A stretch of 64,000 nt of DNA from Anatilimnocola floriformis. Its GTDB lineage: Bacteria > Planctomycetota > Planctomycetia > Pirellulales > Pirellulaceae. The position numbers and the translations under genes were made by a program. Below are positions 30,743-40,016 of this stretch, piece by piece. The stretch is from positions 62,001 to 126,000 of the forward strand of contig NZ_JAMLFW010000004.1 in the NCBI RefSeq assembly GCF_024256385.1, in the 5' to 3' direction. Numbering within the stretch: the stretch's first letter is position 1; every line of letters starts with the position of its first letter. The notes beneath the pieces are model-generated. The model did not search any database, was not told where the DNA came from, and worked only from the letters and a program-made list of their open reading frames with translations.

Positions 30743-31531
30743 ATGAAAATCGTATTGGCTCACGGCATTTTGGGTTTTGGCGGTGGCTTGTTGCCGTTCG
30801 GTATCGGCTATTTCAACGGCGTGAGGGGAATGCTGGAGCAGCAAGGGCATGAGGTCTTTGCCCCAACGGTGGCGCCGCTCGGATCGTTGGATGCCCGTAG
30901 CAGACAGCTGGCGAGGCAAATCCAAGCTCATTGGCCCGGTGACGAACCGATCGCGGTCATTGCGCACAGCATGGGAGGCCTGGACGCGCGGCGCGTGATT
31001 CACCGGGACCAAATCGTCGGAAACCGAATCAAACTCCTGGTCACGGTGGGAACGCCGCACTTTGGTTCGCCGGTTGCCGACGCGGTCCTCGGCAGGTGTC
31101 CGAATGTCTTAGCTCACATTCCCGGTTGGTTGTTGAGCGCGCTACAGCATCATGCCGGGGCACTTCCCGATTTGGCGACCAGAGATGAACTGCACGATCC
31201 TGATTGCGAGGGCGTGACGTACTTGGAAGTCGCTTGTGTGAGAAAGAACGACAGTTGGCTGGCCACATCACCGCTGTTCGGCTTGTCTCGCGCGATTGGT
31301 GAACTCTACGGGCCCAACGACGGCGTCGTGCATTACCAATCGGCCTGTCATGCGTCACGCCCACCCATTGCGGAGTGGTCGGTCGATCATGGGGAAGCCA
31401 TCGGTTGGCCTTCGGGTTATGGTGGTTTGAAAGGAATGGCAGCAGTTTGGAAGCCCTGCGATCAACACTTGCTGCGCTATCGATCATTGGCCGAACGGAT
31501 TAGCAGCGCGGTCGCAGCGACTGAACTGTGA
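30743..31531 (+). CDS. Alpha/beta-hydrolase lipase (triacylglycerol lipase-like)
   Basis: 262 aa. Oxyanion-side 'VLAHGILGFGGG' (4-15), nucleophile elbow 'AHSMGG' with Ser76, 'VTVGTPHFGSPVAD', then Asp in 'GPNDGVVHYQSA' and His in 'VDHGEAIGW' complete a triad. This order matches bacterial lipases of the LipA/PGAP1-like group. No signal peptide is seen, so the enzyme may be cytoplasmic. Single gene. Confidence 0.82.
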   Translation: MKIVLAHGILGFGGGLLPFGIGYFNGVRGMLEQQGHEVFAPTVAPLGSLDARSRQLARQIQAHWPGDEPIAVIAHSMGGLDARRVIHRDQIVGNRIKLLVTVGTPHFGSPVADAVLGRCPNVLAHIPGWLLSALQHHAGALPDLATRDELHDPDCEGVTYLEVACVRKNDSWLATSPLFGLSRAIGELYGPNDGVVHYQSACHASRPPIAEWSVDHGEAIGWPSGYGGLKGMAAVWKPCDQHLLRYRSLAERISSAVAATEL

Positions 31532-31630
31532 AATTTCACTGGCACGCTGACTGGTTTGCCGGTTCGCCAGTTGCGAGAATATCGCTCCGCCTGTGTGGCA
31601 GAAATCACGTCTTACCTCGAGGAGTAGATT

Positions 31631-32002
31631 ATGAAGGCGATTCTTTCGTTGGCGTTGTTGTTGATCGCTGGTCTGGCAAGCGCAGCCGATCCGGTGGGAA
31701 CTTGGAAGTGCGAATACAAAATCGGCGACCAAGCGCGGACGTCGGAGCTGACCATCAAGAAGGATGGCGATGCACTCGCCGGCACGATGAGTTGGCCGGA
31801 TCAAAAGGACGAAAAGATCAAGGACCTGAAACTCGACGGCAGCACATTGACCGGCGCTGCCACGCGGAAAGTTATGGGAATGGAGATCGCCATCACTTAC
31901 AAGCTGACCATCGACGGCGACAAACTCAAGGGCAAAGGAACTTCGGACCGCGCCGGCCAGAAAACGGAGTTCGATATCACGGGCGCGCGCGAGAAGAAGT
32001 AA
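31631..32002 (+). CDS. Small secreted beta-rich protein
   Basis: 123 aa. A signal peptide (MKAILSLALLLIAGLASA, cut about residue 18) precedes alternating strands 'GTWKCEYKIGD', 'SELTIKKDGDALAGTMSW', 'LKLDGSTLTGAATRK' and 'YKLTIDGDKLKGKGTSD'. The repeated LxxDGxxLxG pattern resembles small lipocalin-like domains common in planctomycetes. A good GAGGAG site lies about 8 nt upstream. Function unknown. Confidence 0.7.
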   Translation: MKAILSLALLLIAGLASAADPVGTWKCEYKIGDQARTSELTIKKDGDALAGTMSWPDQKDEKIKDLKLDGSTLTGAATRKVMGMEIAITYKLTIDGDKLKGKGTSDRAGQKTEFDITGAREKK

Positions 32003-32011
32003 TTGCTCTGC

Positions 32012-32602
32012 TTACTTGGCGGACAGCAACTCACGTAGCGAGTTGAGCGGAGGATCGGCGGCGAGCACAAACGGCAAGCCGCGTTTGATTCCAAAAAGAT
32101 CCCCTGTCTCCTGATCGACAATGTCATTCGACCATTCGTCGAATGACTGCTCTTCCCAACCGCCACCATGCACGTTCGTCACGGGGTTATAGGTATCGGT
32201 TCCGTATTGGAAGTAGATACTCGTTTCGTCGATCCGCCATTTGCCGGTCAGAATCACTGTGTTGCCGGGATACCACAGATAGCAGTAGCCATCTTGATCG
32301 AGATACTCGATCTGATTGCCGTGGCCTGGGCTGCGAAACAGCAGTGTCTTGCCACAGTACTTGCAGTCGGCGCGGGGGAATTCTTTTTCCGTCGCGCCAT
32401 CTGGCTGCGCACGTCGACGGCGCTGCCAGATCAACAACAGCGTTGACACGAAGACCACAATCCCGGCGGTAACTAGAGCGGGAATCACACTGGCACCTGA
32501 GGCATTTCGGATTAATTCTTGACGCCAGTCACCTTCTGAATGTACTCCACTTCCTTCGCATCGAAAGGCGTGCCGTCGGTGCGAAAGATGTCGTGGAACC
32601 AA
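32012..32602 (-). CDS. Membrane-anchored protein with a Cys-X2-Cys motif, start uncertain
   Basis: The frame is open for 196 aa. The first 40 codons overlap the end of the upstream glycosidase gene, so a GTG at 32488 (158 aa, VIPALVTAGIVVFVS) is a more natural start. One membrane helix leads into 'ADCKYCGKTLLF', a zinc-ribbon-like pair, and a domain with 'GYCYLWYPGNTVILTGKWRI'. No family recognised. Convergent with the small secreted gene. Confidence 0.5.
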   Translation of the reverse strand: MVPRHLSHRRHAFRCEGSGVHSEGDWRQELIRNASGASVIPALVTAGIVVFVSTLLLIWQRRRRAQPDGATEKEFPRADCKYCGKTLLFRSPGHGNQIEYLDQDGYCYLWYPGNTVILTGKWRIDETSIYFQYGTDTYNPVTNVHGGGWEEQSFDEWSNDIVDQETGDLFGIKRGLPFVLAADPPLNSLRELLSAK

Positions 32603-33672
32603 ACTTTTGGTTCCGGGTTCGGCTCAGGCTTTTGCCATGTTTCCCAGGCGAAGATGGTGTTGCTCTTGCCGGCGACAAAGCCCCAGCAATAGCCGCCGAT
32701 CTTCTCTTCTTTGAAATAGGCGAGCGTCGGGTCAAACGTGCTGCCGACGGGACGGGCCATGTATTCGGTGCAGAGAATTGGCCGATTGTGTTTGCGAAGA
32801 TTCGCCACCCACGCCTTGGCTTCGCCGAGCTTGCCGTAGGTGTGAAAGGTGATCACATCGCTCTCTTCGAGCTGAACCTTCTCCATCGGAATCAGCCTCG
32901 CCGGATCGGCCTTGTGACCGCCCAGCCAAGGGCCCGAAGTGACCGGTTGCGTTGGGTTGGCTTCGCGAGCCCAGACAAATGCTTTCTTCAGCAGTTCGAG
33001 CGTTGCGCCTTGTTTGGTCGCGGCATCGGGTTCGGTCTTGAGATGATTCCTGCCGTAGGAGTTGTCGTTCATATTGTCGGGCTCATTCCAGATGTCCCAG
33101 GCATGCACGCGCGGGTCGTCCTTAAAACGGCCAACCACGCCGCGGACATATTCTTCCAGCAAGCCATGCCGCGACTTATCGAGCAGGTCCGCTTTGCCCG
33201 GGCTTTGCACCCATCCCGAATTGTGCACTCCCTTTTGCGGCTCGCGCTGTTTGCCCAACTTGGGGCTCGGATCCCACACGCTGTCGAACGGCACGAACAT
33301 GATCCCAATGCCGTGCTTGTGCGCGATCTCCAAAAACTGATCCATCCGCTTGAGCAGCCCTTCCTTGTCTTGCTCCCACAGCAAGTGATGCAGAAAGACG
33401 CGCATCGAGTTAAAGCCGAGCGACTTCGCCCAGGCGAGTTCCTTATCGATCACGGCGGGGTCAAACGTCTCGGCCTGCCACATTTCGAGTTGGTTGATCG
33501 CATACGCGGGCGTGTAGTTCGCGCCGACCAGCCAGGGTTGTTTGTCGTACCAGGCATTGGCTTGCTCGGGAGTCCACTTTTCGCGCGCGTGAGCACTCAG
33601 CGAGAGAAACAGAACGGCGAGACACGCCAGCGCCATCGTCAGGGCGATGGTCTTCAGCATTTTCGATTTCAT
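32512..33672 (-). CDS. Secreted GH5/cellulase-like glycoside hydrolase
   Basis: 386 aa from the ATG at 33672 (MKSKMLKTIAL), giving a clean signal peptide cut near 'SAHA-REKW' (about 29). An earlier ATG at 33723 would bury the signal. TIM-barrel features: 'GFNSMRVFLHHLLWEQD', acid/base Glu197 in 'WDIWNEPDN' and nucleophile Glu303 in 'PILCTEYMARP'. This is the clan A layout seen in GH5 and related beta-mannosidases, cellulases and xylanases. Substrate cannot be set from sequence. Probably periplasmic or exported. Confidence 0.85.
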   Translation of the reverse strand: MKSKMLKTIALTMALACLAVLFLSLSAHAREKWTPEQANAWYDKQPWLVGANYTPAYAINQLEMWQAETFDPAVIDKELAWAKSLGFNSMRVFLHHLLWEQDKEGLLKRMDQFLEIAHKHGIGIMFVPFDSVWDPSPKLGKQREPQKGVHNSGWVQSPGKADLLDKSRHGLLEEYVRGVVGRFKDDPRVHAWDIWNEPDNMNDNSYGRNHLKTEPDAATKQGATLELLKKAFVWAREANPTQPVTSGPWLGGHKADPARLIPMEKVQLEESDVITFHTYGKLGEAKAWVANLRKHNRPILCTEYMARPVGSTFDPTLAYFKEEKIGGYCWGFVAGKSNTIFAWETWQKPEPNPEPKVWFHDIFRTDGTPFDAKEVEYIQKVTGVKN

Positions 33673-33873
33673 GATGTCGGTTTTCCTGGTCATCGCGGGG
33701 AGAGAAACGACGCGATCGATCATACCAATCGAGCCCGGTCGCGCAACAGCAGCCCAAATTCAGTCGTCTTCCTAAAAGATGGGGAAACGTGCCCCTGGCA
33801 ACGCTATACTGCCAGCCGCAATTGGCGTCATACGCGATCCTAGGGCAGGATTCACAGACGAGGTGTTTTCACC

Positions 33874-34416
33874 GTGACTACCGAATCGCAGAATTGGTTC
33901 TATCGCGATTTTGCCCGCACCGCTCCCGTGCATGGTCCGCACACGCTGAGCGAATTGGCCGAACGAGCCCAGACTGGGGAACTGGCTTACGATTCACTCG
34001 TCCGTTGCGGTGATGGCGAGTGGCTTCAGGCCGATCGAGTTACGGAGCTCATCCTCGCACTACGGCAACGACGGCGACCGGAATATGAAGTTGACGACGA
34101 GAGTGCGCCGCCGTCTCGCACGAACACGAAGATAACTCCTCTCAATCGGCGACAACTGAACTGGCGTAGCTTGTTTGTCGTGGCCGTCTTCTTGGGTGTG
34201 GTTGGCGGCGTGCTAATAATCATCGGTTTTTCGGACCGGCACTATGGCTTTTTCGCGCTGGTCGGCCACATAGTCTCTGTGGTGGCTTCGGTCATTTTTC
34301 TATGCGCCATCATTCGCTGGGCGATCGAACCCCTGTTTGGGCAATTGGTAGATACCAACGATCGGTTGGCCAAGATCGCCAAGCTGTTGAAAGAAAAGGA
34401 CCGCGACGGCAAATAA
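33874..34416 (+). CDS. GYF_2 (DUF4339) domain membrane protein
   Basis: 180 aa from a GTG at 33874. The N-terminal GYF_2 domain reads 'NWFYRDFARTAPVHGPHTLSELAERAQTGEL' in two halves, then 'VRCGDGEWLQAD'. Two transmembrane helices follow (about 100-120 and 128-150), then a charged C-terminal helix. GYF_2 proteins are frequent in planctomycetes and are thought to bind proline-rich segments. A second such protein is at 40017-40661. Confidence 0.75.
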   Translation: MTTESQNWFYRDFARTAPVHGPHTLSELAERAQTGELAYDSLVRCGDGEWLQADRVTELILALRQRRRPEYEVDDESAPPSRTNTKITPLNRRQLNWRSLFVVAVFLGVVGGVLIIIGFSDRHYGFFALVGHIVSVVASVIFLCAIIRWAIEPLFGQLVDTNDRLAKIAKLLKEKDRDGK

Positions 34417-34515
34417 AAGATTATTGGCAGAGCGCTGTCACAACGGGCTTCGTCGCTGGTATGGGTTTCGTCAGGCAGATTTCGCCTGGCAATCCCCCTA
34501 ACCAGGAGCCCGCCG

Positions 34516-35031
34516 ATGAACCTTCGTCATATGTTTTGTGTCGCCAGCGTTTTCGTTTGTTTGGCCGCGTTGTGCTCCACGGTGTGGGGCCTCGATGTGA
34601 GCGACGATAGCTATGCCGCCGTGGCGTATGCTCCGTCGACCGGCAATTTTAGCTATTCCTACAACCACGGCAGCCGAGCCTCTGCCGAACAGGCGGCCCT
34701 GCGTCGCCTGACCGAGAAAGACGCCAAGATCGTCTGCTGGGTCAATCGCGGTTTCTGTGCTCTCGCCATCGGCGACGAAGTGGGCCGCTATGGCACTGGT
34801 TGGACCTTTGGCGACGACGCCAGCAACACCGAAGCCATGGAAACGGCTTTGCGAAACTGCCGCGAACGAACGAAAGGTGCTCGCATCGCCATCTGCCTCG
34901 TTTCCGACGGCCAATATATCTACGAACCCAAGCCGATCCCGCGCGTCCTGCCGGTTACAAATCCCGAACCGTCGGCGAGCTTGTTCCCCTCGTTCCCGTT
35001 CCTCAATCCAGAACCGCGAGTAGCTCCTTAG
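34516..35031 (+). CDS. Secreted DUF4189-like protein
   Basis: 171 aa. A signal peptide (about 1-25, 'MFCVASVFVCLAALCSTVWG') precedes the DUF4189 pattern: 'YAAVAYAPSTGNFSYSYN', 'SAEQAALRRL', 'CWVNRGFCALAIGD', 'GYGTGWTFGDDASNTEAMETA'-like wording and 'LRNCRERTKGARIAICL'. Four Cys could pair as disulfides. A Pro-rich tail ends the protein. An AGGAGCCCG site lies just upstream. Function unknown. Confidence 0.75.
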   Translation: MNLRHMFCVASVFVCLAALCSTVWGLDVSDDSYAAVAYAPSTGNFSYSYNHGSRASAEQAALRRLTEKDAKIVCWVNRGFCALAIGDEVGRYGTGWTFGDDASNTEAMETALRNCRERTKGARIAICLVSDGQYIYEPKPIPRVLPVTNPEPSASLFPSFPFLNPEPRVAP

Positions 35032-35052
35032 TTGGCAAAATGCGACTCGGCA

Positions 35053-36573
35053 CTAGCAGAGGAACAAATGATAAACCGGGTTCTGGGTCTCATCGACATA
35101 GCGATAGTCCAAGGAATCGATGAACGTCCGAAAGGTGGCCAGATCAGCGGGCGGCACTTGAATGCCGACGAGGATCCTGCCGTAGTCGGCTCCTTGGTTG
35201 CGATAGTGAAAGAGACTGATGTTCCAGTCGGGATGCATGCCGGAGAGAAATCGCATGAGTGCTCCCGGTCGCTCGGGAAACTCGAAGCGATAAAGCTGTT
35301 CGTTGGCGTTGAGTTGGCTGCGGCCGCCAACCATGTACCGCAGGTGTTCCTTCGCGAGCTCGTCGTCGACCAGGTCGAGCGCGCTGAAACCTTGAGTAGC
35401 GAGCGACCGGCGGATCTCGGGAACTTCGCCCCGATTGTTGATCGAAATGCCGACCAACACGTGAGCCGTTCGTTCGTGCGAAATGCGATAGTTAAACTCG
35501 GTTACGTTCCGCGGACCGATGGTTTCGCAGAGGCGGCGGAAACTGCCGCGCTCTTCGGGAATGGTGACGGCCAGCAGGGCTTCGCGTTCTTCGCCCGCTT
35601 CGGCCCGCTCGGCGACAAAACGCAAACGGTCGAAGTTCATGTTCGCGCCGCAAGTGATCGCCACGAGACTTTCGCCGCGCAAGTTGTGTTGAGCGATGTA
35701 CTGCTTCAGCCCGGCAATGCCCATGGCGCCAGCGGGCTCGAGAATGCTGCGGGTATCTTCAAAGGCATCTTTGATCGCGGCGCAAACCGCATCGGTATCG
35801 ACCGTCACGAAGTCGTCGACGAGTTCGCGCGTGAGACGATACGTTTCCTGGCCAACTTTTTTGACGGCCGTTCCATCCGAGAACAGGCCGACGTCGGGGA
35901 GCGAGATTAACTCTCCCGCCGTGACCGAATTCAGCATGGCTCGCGAGTCGGTCATCTGCACGCCGATGACTTTGATCTCTGGCCGAACCGCTTTGATGTA
36001 CGCAGCCACGCCGGAAATCAGCCCACCGCCGCCGATCGCGACGAACACCGCGTGCAAAGGATGCTGGTGTTGCCGCAGAATCTCCATGCCGACCGTCCCC
36101 TGGCCTGCGATCACGTCGGGATCGTCAAATGGATGAACGAAGATGTAGCCGTGCTTTTTCTCGAGCTCGAGGGCATGGGCATACGCATCGGAATAACTGT
36201 CGCCGTGCAGAATGACCTGGCCGCCGAGCGAGCGGACGGCATCGGACTTCAGCGTAGGAGTGGTGACCGGCATGACGATGACGGCCTGACAGCCGAGCCG
36301 ACGCGCGCTGAGAGCAACTCCTTGGGCGTGATTGCCCGCCGAGGCACAGACCACGCCGCGCGCGAGTTCGTCGGGCGAGAGACGCACCATTTTGTTGTAA
36401 GCACCGCGCAACTTGAAGCTGTGGACGGGCTGCGTGTCTTCGCGCTTCAACCAGATTTGATTGCCGAGGCGTTGCGACAATTTGGTCGCGGGATCTAGTC
36501 GCGATTCGATCGCGACATCGTACACGCGGGCGTTGAGAATTTTCTGCAGGTAATCGAGTAAGCGTTTTTCCAT
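35053..36573 (-). CDS. ilvA: Threonine ammonia-lyase, biosynthetic
   Basis: 506 aa, the length of the long biosynthetic form. PLP-binding Lys54 lies in 'HSFKLRGAYNK'. Other marks are 'CASAGNHAQGVA', the glycine loop 'IGGGGLISGVA', and two C-terminal ACT-like regulatory domains (about 325-505; 'EERGSFRRLCETIG', 'FPERPGALMRFLSGM'). It deaminates threonine to 2-oxobutanoate, the first step to isoleucine, with feedback inhibition by isoleucine in the family. It lies 20 nt downstream of ada on the same strand. Confidence 0.95.
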   Translation of the reverse strand: MEKRLLDYLQKILNARVYDVAIESRLDPATKLSQRLGNQIWLKREDTQPVHSFKLRGAYNKMVRLSPDELARGVVCASAGNHAQGVALSARRLGCQAVIVMPVTTPTLKSDAVRSLGGQVILHGDSYSDAYAHALELEKKHGYIFVHPFDDPDVIAGQGTVGMEILRQHQHPLHAVFVAIGGGGLISGVAAYIKAVRPEIKVIGVQMTDSRAMLNSVTAGELISLPDVGLFSDGTAVKKVGQETYRLTRELVDDFVTVDTDAVCAAIKDAFEDTRSILEPAGAMGIAGLKQYIAQHNLRGESLVAITCGANMNFDRLRFVAERAEAGEEREALLAVTIPEERGSFRRLCETIGPRNVTEFNYRISHERTAHVLVGISINNRGEVPEIRRSLATQGFSALDLVDDELAKEHLRYMVGGRSQLNANEQLYRFEFPERPGALMRFLSGMHPDWNISLFHYRNQGADYGRILVGIQVPPADLATFRTFIDSLDYRYVDETQNPVYHLFLC

Positions 36574-36593
36574 GAGTTGATTTCGTACTTGAT

Positions 36594-37679
36594 CTAAGCT
36601 TTTTCGCGCTGCAGCAGTTGCTCTTTGCGTTCAATTCCCCAACGATAGCCCGACAAATTACCATCGGTTCGCACCACGCGGTGACAAGGAATCGCCACGG
36701 CGAGCTTGTTCGCGCCGCAAGCCTGCGCGACCGCGCGGAAGGACTGCGGCGAACCGATCTGCCGGGCAATATCTGCATAGCGGACGGTCTCGCCGGGCGG
36801 GATCTGTTGCAAAGCTTGCCACACGCGTTGCTGAAATGCAGTACCGCGAATGTCGAGCGGCAACTCGCTGCCAAGGGCCGGATTTTCCACGAGGCCGATG
36901 ACTTCGGCTACGAGTTTATCAAACTTCCCATCGCCGCCGGTCAACTCTGCGTTAGGAAAACATTCTTCCAGTTCGCGCAACAGTAACTCCGCATCGTCGC
37001 CGAGCAGAATCGCGCAGATTCCTTTATCGGTTGCGGCGACTAGAATCGAACCCAAATTGCACTCACCGATCGCGAACTTGATTGCCAGGCCTCGCCCGCC
37101 TCGCTGAAAGTTTGTCGGCGTCATGCCGAGCGCAGCATCGGCAGACTCGTAAAAACGGCTGCTGGAGTTGAAGCCAGCGTTGTAAACCGCCGTCGTGACA
37201 TTTTGATTTTGCATGAGTTCCTCGCGAACACGCCGCGAACGGTTGGCAACAGCGTACGCCTTCGGCGTGAGACCTGTGTGCTGCTTGAAAACGCGATGAA
37301 AATGAAACACGCTCCAACCGATGGCAGTTGCGAGTTGTTCCAGGCTGGGTAGTTCGACCGACTGCTCGATGAGTCGGCAAGCTTGGGCCACGGCAGCGCT
37401 GTGATTTTCCGCCAGCGCCGCACCTTTCGGCTTGCAACGTTTGCAGGCCCGAAATCCCGCTCGCTCGGCAGCTTCCCAGTTCGCGTGGAAAGCAACGTTC
37501 TTTCGCAACGCCCTGCGAGCAGCGCAGTTCGGCCGGCAATAAATACCCGTCGTGCGCACCGAGAAAACAAATGCTCCATCGGCATTCGCATCGCGGTCGA
37601 CGATGGCTTGCCAGCGACTTTCATCGTTGGTGTAGCGCGCGACCGGAGTTGTGTGCGAAGTTTTCTGTTTCCTGCTCAT
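36594..37679 (-). CDS. ada: Ada: methylphosphotriester / O6-methylguanine DNA repair and regulator
   Basis: 361 aa from the ATG at 37679 (a TTG at 37697 is also open). The N-terminal domain has 'GIYCRPNCAARRALRKNV' with Cys48 as the phosphotriester acceptor and a Cys4 zinc set ('FRACKRCKP'). The central AraC-type HTH has 'LATAIGWSVFHFHRVFKQHTG' in two helices. The C-terminal O6-alkylguanine transferase has 'IPCHRVVRTDG' near 330. It self-methylates to repair and to activate the alkylation response. No alkA or alkB is adjacent; ilvA follows after 20 nt. Confidence 0.95.
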   Translation of the reverse strand: MSRKQKTSHTTPVARYTNDESRWQAIVDRDANADGAFVFSVRTTGIYCRPNCAARRALRKNVAFHANWEAAERAGFRACKRCKPKGAALAENHSAAVAQACRLIEQSVELPSLEQLATAIGWSVFHFHRVFKQHTGLTPKAYAVANRSRRVREELMQNQNVTTAVYNAGFNSSSRFYESADAALGMTPTNFQRGGRGLAIKFAIGECNLGSILVAATDKGICAILLGDDAELLLRELEECFPNAELTGGDGKFDKLVAEVIGLVENPALGSELPLDIRGTAFQQRVWQALQQIPPGETVRYADIARQIGSPQSFRAVAQACGANKLAVAIPCHRVVRTDGNLSGYRWGIERKEQLLQREKA

Positions 37680-37837
37680 AGCTCCATGGTAGCGCAAAAT
37701 CGAAAGGCGAAAACTCCGGTTCTTGCTTTCAAATTCGCTTTCTGGCCAAATTGCGAGCAGCTAGTTGCTCGCGAATTATCCGGTCTCCAGGATTGAACTG
37801 ATGATTAGCTGCAACGCCTTGCCCAACCGAGGTTTCG

Positions 37838-38242
37838 ATGGAAGTCCACGGCCTGACACCGATTCTGAATGTCTCCGATATTGTCGCCAGCTTTGCCTGG
37901 TTCGAAAAACTCGGCTGGAAGAAGCTCTGGGATTGGGGCTCGCCGCCGACATTTGGCGCCGTGGGGAGCGGCAAAGTCGAGATCTTTTTGTGCGAAGGCT
38001 CGCAAGGTTCGCGCGGCGGCCCGATTCCGCAGAACACTTGTGACGGCGACACTGGCGGAGTGTGGATGAGCTGGTGGGTCGCCTCGCCAGCCGTGGTCGA
38101 CGAGACGCACGCTCTCGCACTGCAACACGGCATGTTGGTAACACACCCACCGACGAATGAGCCTTGGGGTGTGCGCGAATTTCATCTGGTTCATCCCGAC
38201 GGCCATACGTTTCGCGTGAGCGCGGGATTGAAATGCGAGTGA
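37838..38242 (+). CDS. Glyoxalase/bleomycin-resistance fold protein
   Basis: 134 aa. A vicinal-oxygen-chelate pattern: 'LTPILNVSDIVASFAWFEKLGWKK', 'VEIFLCEGSQG', 'MLVTHPPTNEPWGVREFHLVHPDGHTFRVS'. The closing 'FHLVHPDGH' block is typical of glyoxalase family proteins. The family includes lyases, dioxygenases and antibiotic-binding proteins; the exact role cannot be assigned. Weak ribosome binding site. Confidence 0.75.
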   Translation: MEVHGLTPILNVSDIVASFAWFEKLGWKKLWDWGSPPTFGAVGSGKVEIFLCEGSQGSRGGPIPQNTCDGDTGGVWMSWWVASPAVVDETHALALQHGMLVTHPPTNEPWGVREFHLVHPDGHTFRVSAGLKCE

Positions 38243-38303
38243 ACCGCGTTACTCGATAAATTGGTTGCACGGTTGCCGAAGAGATCCGGCCGAAGGAGTT
38301 GTC

Positions 38304-39257
38304 ATGCGGTTTTGTTTGTTGCCGATCCTGGTATTGGGTTTGCTGGCGTGGGAACTCCCCGCGCAGGAACAGCCTCGCCCTGACGCACCTGGCTTTCGTG
38401 TCGCCGCCTATTTGCCGGAGTATCGCGCAGCCGATTTTGAGCCGCGGCTGGCGCGGTTACTTACCGATTTGATTTTGTTCTCCGTAGAACCGACCGAGAC
38501 GGGCGAGATTCAGATTTCTCGCCTGAAAAAATTTCCCCTGGATCAGCTGCGCGCGTGGAAGACCAAAGAGCGAGTTCGTTTGATCCTCAGCATCGGCGGC
38601 TGGGAACGTTCGAAGCACTTTGCCGTGGTGGCGACTTCGCCGGAGAAACGGCAGACGTTTGTGAAGGAAGTCGTCAAGCTCTGTCTTGATGAACGACTCG
38701 ATGGCATCGATCTCGACTGGGAACATCCTCGCGATGCCGCCGAGCAGGAAGGTTACGCCGCGCTGCTGACCGAACTGCGAGCCGCCTTTCAGCCGCATGG
38801 CTTGCTTCTCTCGGTGACGATCGCCGGTTGGCAGAAGATGCCGAAGGAGGCGTTCGCCGCAGTCCACTGGGTGCAAGTCATGTCGTACGATCATGATGGC
38901 GAACACGCGACCTTCGAGGCCGCCATCGCCGATGTGAAAGCCGTGCGCGACGCCGGCGCACCCGCCGAGAAGATCGTGCTCGGCGTTCCCTTCTACGGCA
39001 GAGACACCACGCGCCGCAATCGCACACTTACCTATCGCGAGATCATCGCCCGCCATGATCCTAAGCCCGACGTCGATCTGATCGACAGCATCTATTTCAA
39101 CGGCCCCGCCACCATCACGCGCAAAACCGAATATGCGTTGGAATCTCGCCTGGGTGGGGTCATGGCTTGGGAACTGGGGCTTGATGTGCCGACAGAGCGA
39201 TCACTGCTGCGTGCGATCGATGCGGCCGTGCGGAAGAACGAGACCGGCGGCAAGTGA
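38304..39257 (+). CDS. Secreted GH18 chitinase-like protein
   Basis: 317 aa from the ATG at 38304, chosen for the strong AAGGAG 6 nt upstream and the signal peptide (MRFCLLPILVLGLLAW, cut about 21). Catalytic motif 'DGIDLDWE' (133-140) with Glu140 as proton donor; 'LILSIGGW' (93-100), 'VQVMSYDHDG', 'KIVLGVPFYGRDTT' and 'GGVMAWELGLD' complete the GH18 barrel. It is likely exported and acts on chitin or related N-acetylglucosamine polymers. Confidence 0.9.
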   Translation: MRFCLLPILVLGLLAWELPAQEQPRPDAPGFRVAAYLPEYRAADFEPRLARLLTDLILFSVEPTETGEIQISRLKKFPLDQLRAWKTKERVRLILSIGGWERSKHFAVVATSPEKRQTFVKEVVKLCLDERLDGIDLDWEHPRDAAEQEGYAALLTELRAAFQPHGLLLSVTIAGWQKMPKEAFAAVHWVQVMSYDHDGEHATFEAAIADVKAVRDAGAPAEKIVLGVPFYGRDTTRRNRTLTYREIIARHDPKPDVDLIDSIYFNGPATITRKTEYALESRLGGVMAWELGLDVPTERSLLRAIDAAVRKNETGGK

Positions 39258-39324
39258 TTGATTTGCTTCAATGAAACCCGCATGATGAGCGACTGTTAAT
39301 TCGGCCTCTCTGTTGCGTGCGACC

Positions 39325-40011
39325 ATGATACTGCCCTGCCCGCATTGTCATCAGCCGATCAACTGCGCCGGCATTGGTCCGGGGCAAGTGATTGGTTGTC
39401 CTGCTTGTCGCGCGCCGCTGCGCACTCCAGGCACCGGTCCTGTGCAGCCGGCTGCACCTGTGACGACGTTGCCACCAGCCGAGCCGAAATCGAGCGGCAG
39501 TCCGCCGACGCGATATCAGCTGCCTCTGCCCAAGCCGAGTAGCGATCCCGATGGCATGATGATTTTGTCGCCGACGGCGAAGGTGCTGATTGCGGCGGGC
39601 ATGATCCTGACTCTGGTGGGGATTTTTGCGACGGTCAGCATCTTGCAACGCCGCCAGGCCGCCGCCGAAGACGCCCGGCTGGGTATTAACCGTGAAGAAG
39701 TCGATCGCGAAGAACGGCTGGCCGATCAACTGGCCATGGCCCTGGTGACGCACTACCTCGGGGCCGCCGACAAACCAACGTTCGTGACGCTACGGCGGGG
39801 CGACTATGTCGAACGTATTCCGGGCCGAGGAAAATATTATCGCGTTCACGGTCATGTTCGCGCGCTCAACGGACAGTCGGAGCGGGCGACGCATAGCTAC
39901 ACGGTTGAAATTCGTTTTGACCCAGCGGCTGAGAAAGGTTTTGTCTGCCACTCTGTCTACGTCGGGGGCGGTTCGCTGTACTCGAATCCATACATTGAAC
40001 CGCGGCAATGA
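39325..40011 (+). CDS. Zinc-ribbon and single-span membrane protein
   Basis: 228 aa from the ATG at 39325 (a TTG at 39313 is also open). An N-terminal zinc ribbon 'CPHCHQP...IGCPACRAPL' is followed by a Pro-rich linker, a transmembrane helix (about 85-105, 'VLIAAGMILTLVGIFATV') and a periplasmic domain with 'KYYRVHGHVRALNGQS' and 'YTVEIRFDPAAEKGF'. A common planctomycete architecture of unknown function. Confidence 0.65.
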   Translation: MILPCPHCHQPINCAGIGPGQVIGCPACRAPLRTPGTGPVQPAAPVTTLPPAEPKSSGSPPTRYQLPLPKPSSDPDGMMILSPTAKVLIAAGMILTLVGIFATVSILQRRQAAAEDARLGINREEVDREERLADQLAMALVTHYLGAADKPTFVTLRRGDYVERIPGRGKYYRVHGHVRALNGQSERATHSYTVEIRFDPAAEKGFVCHSVYVGGGSLYSNPYIEPRQ

Positions 40012-40016
40012 GCGCG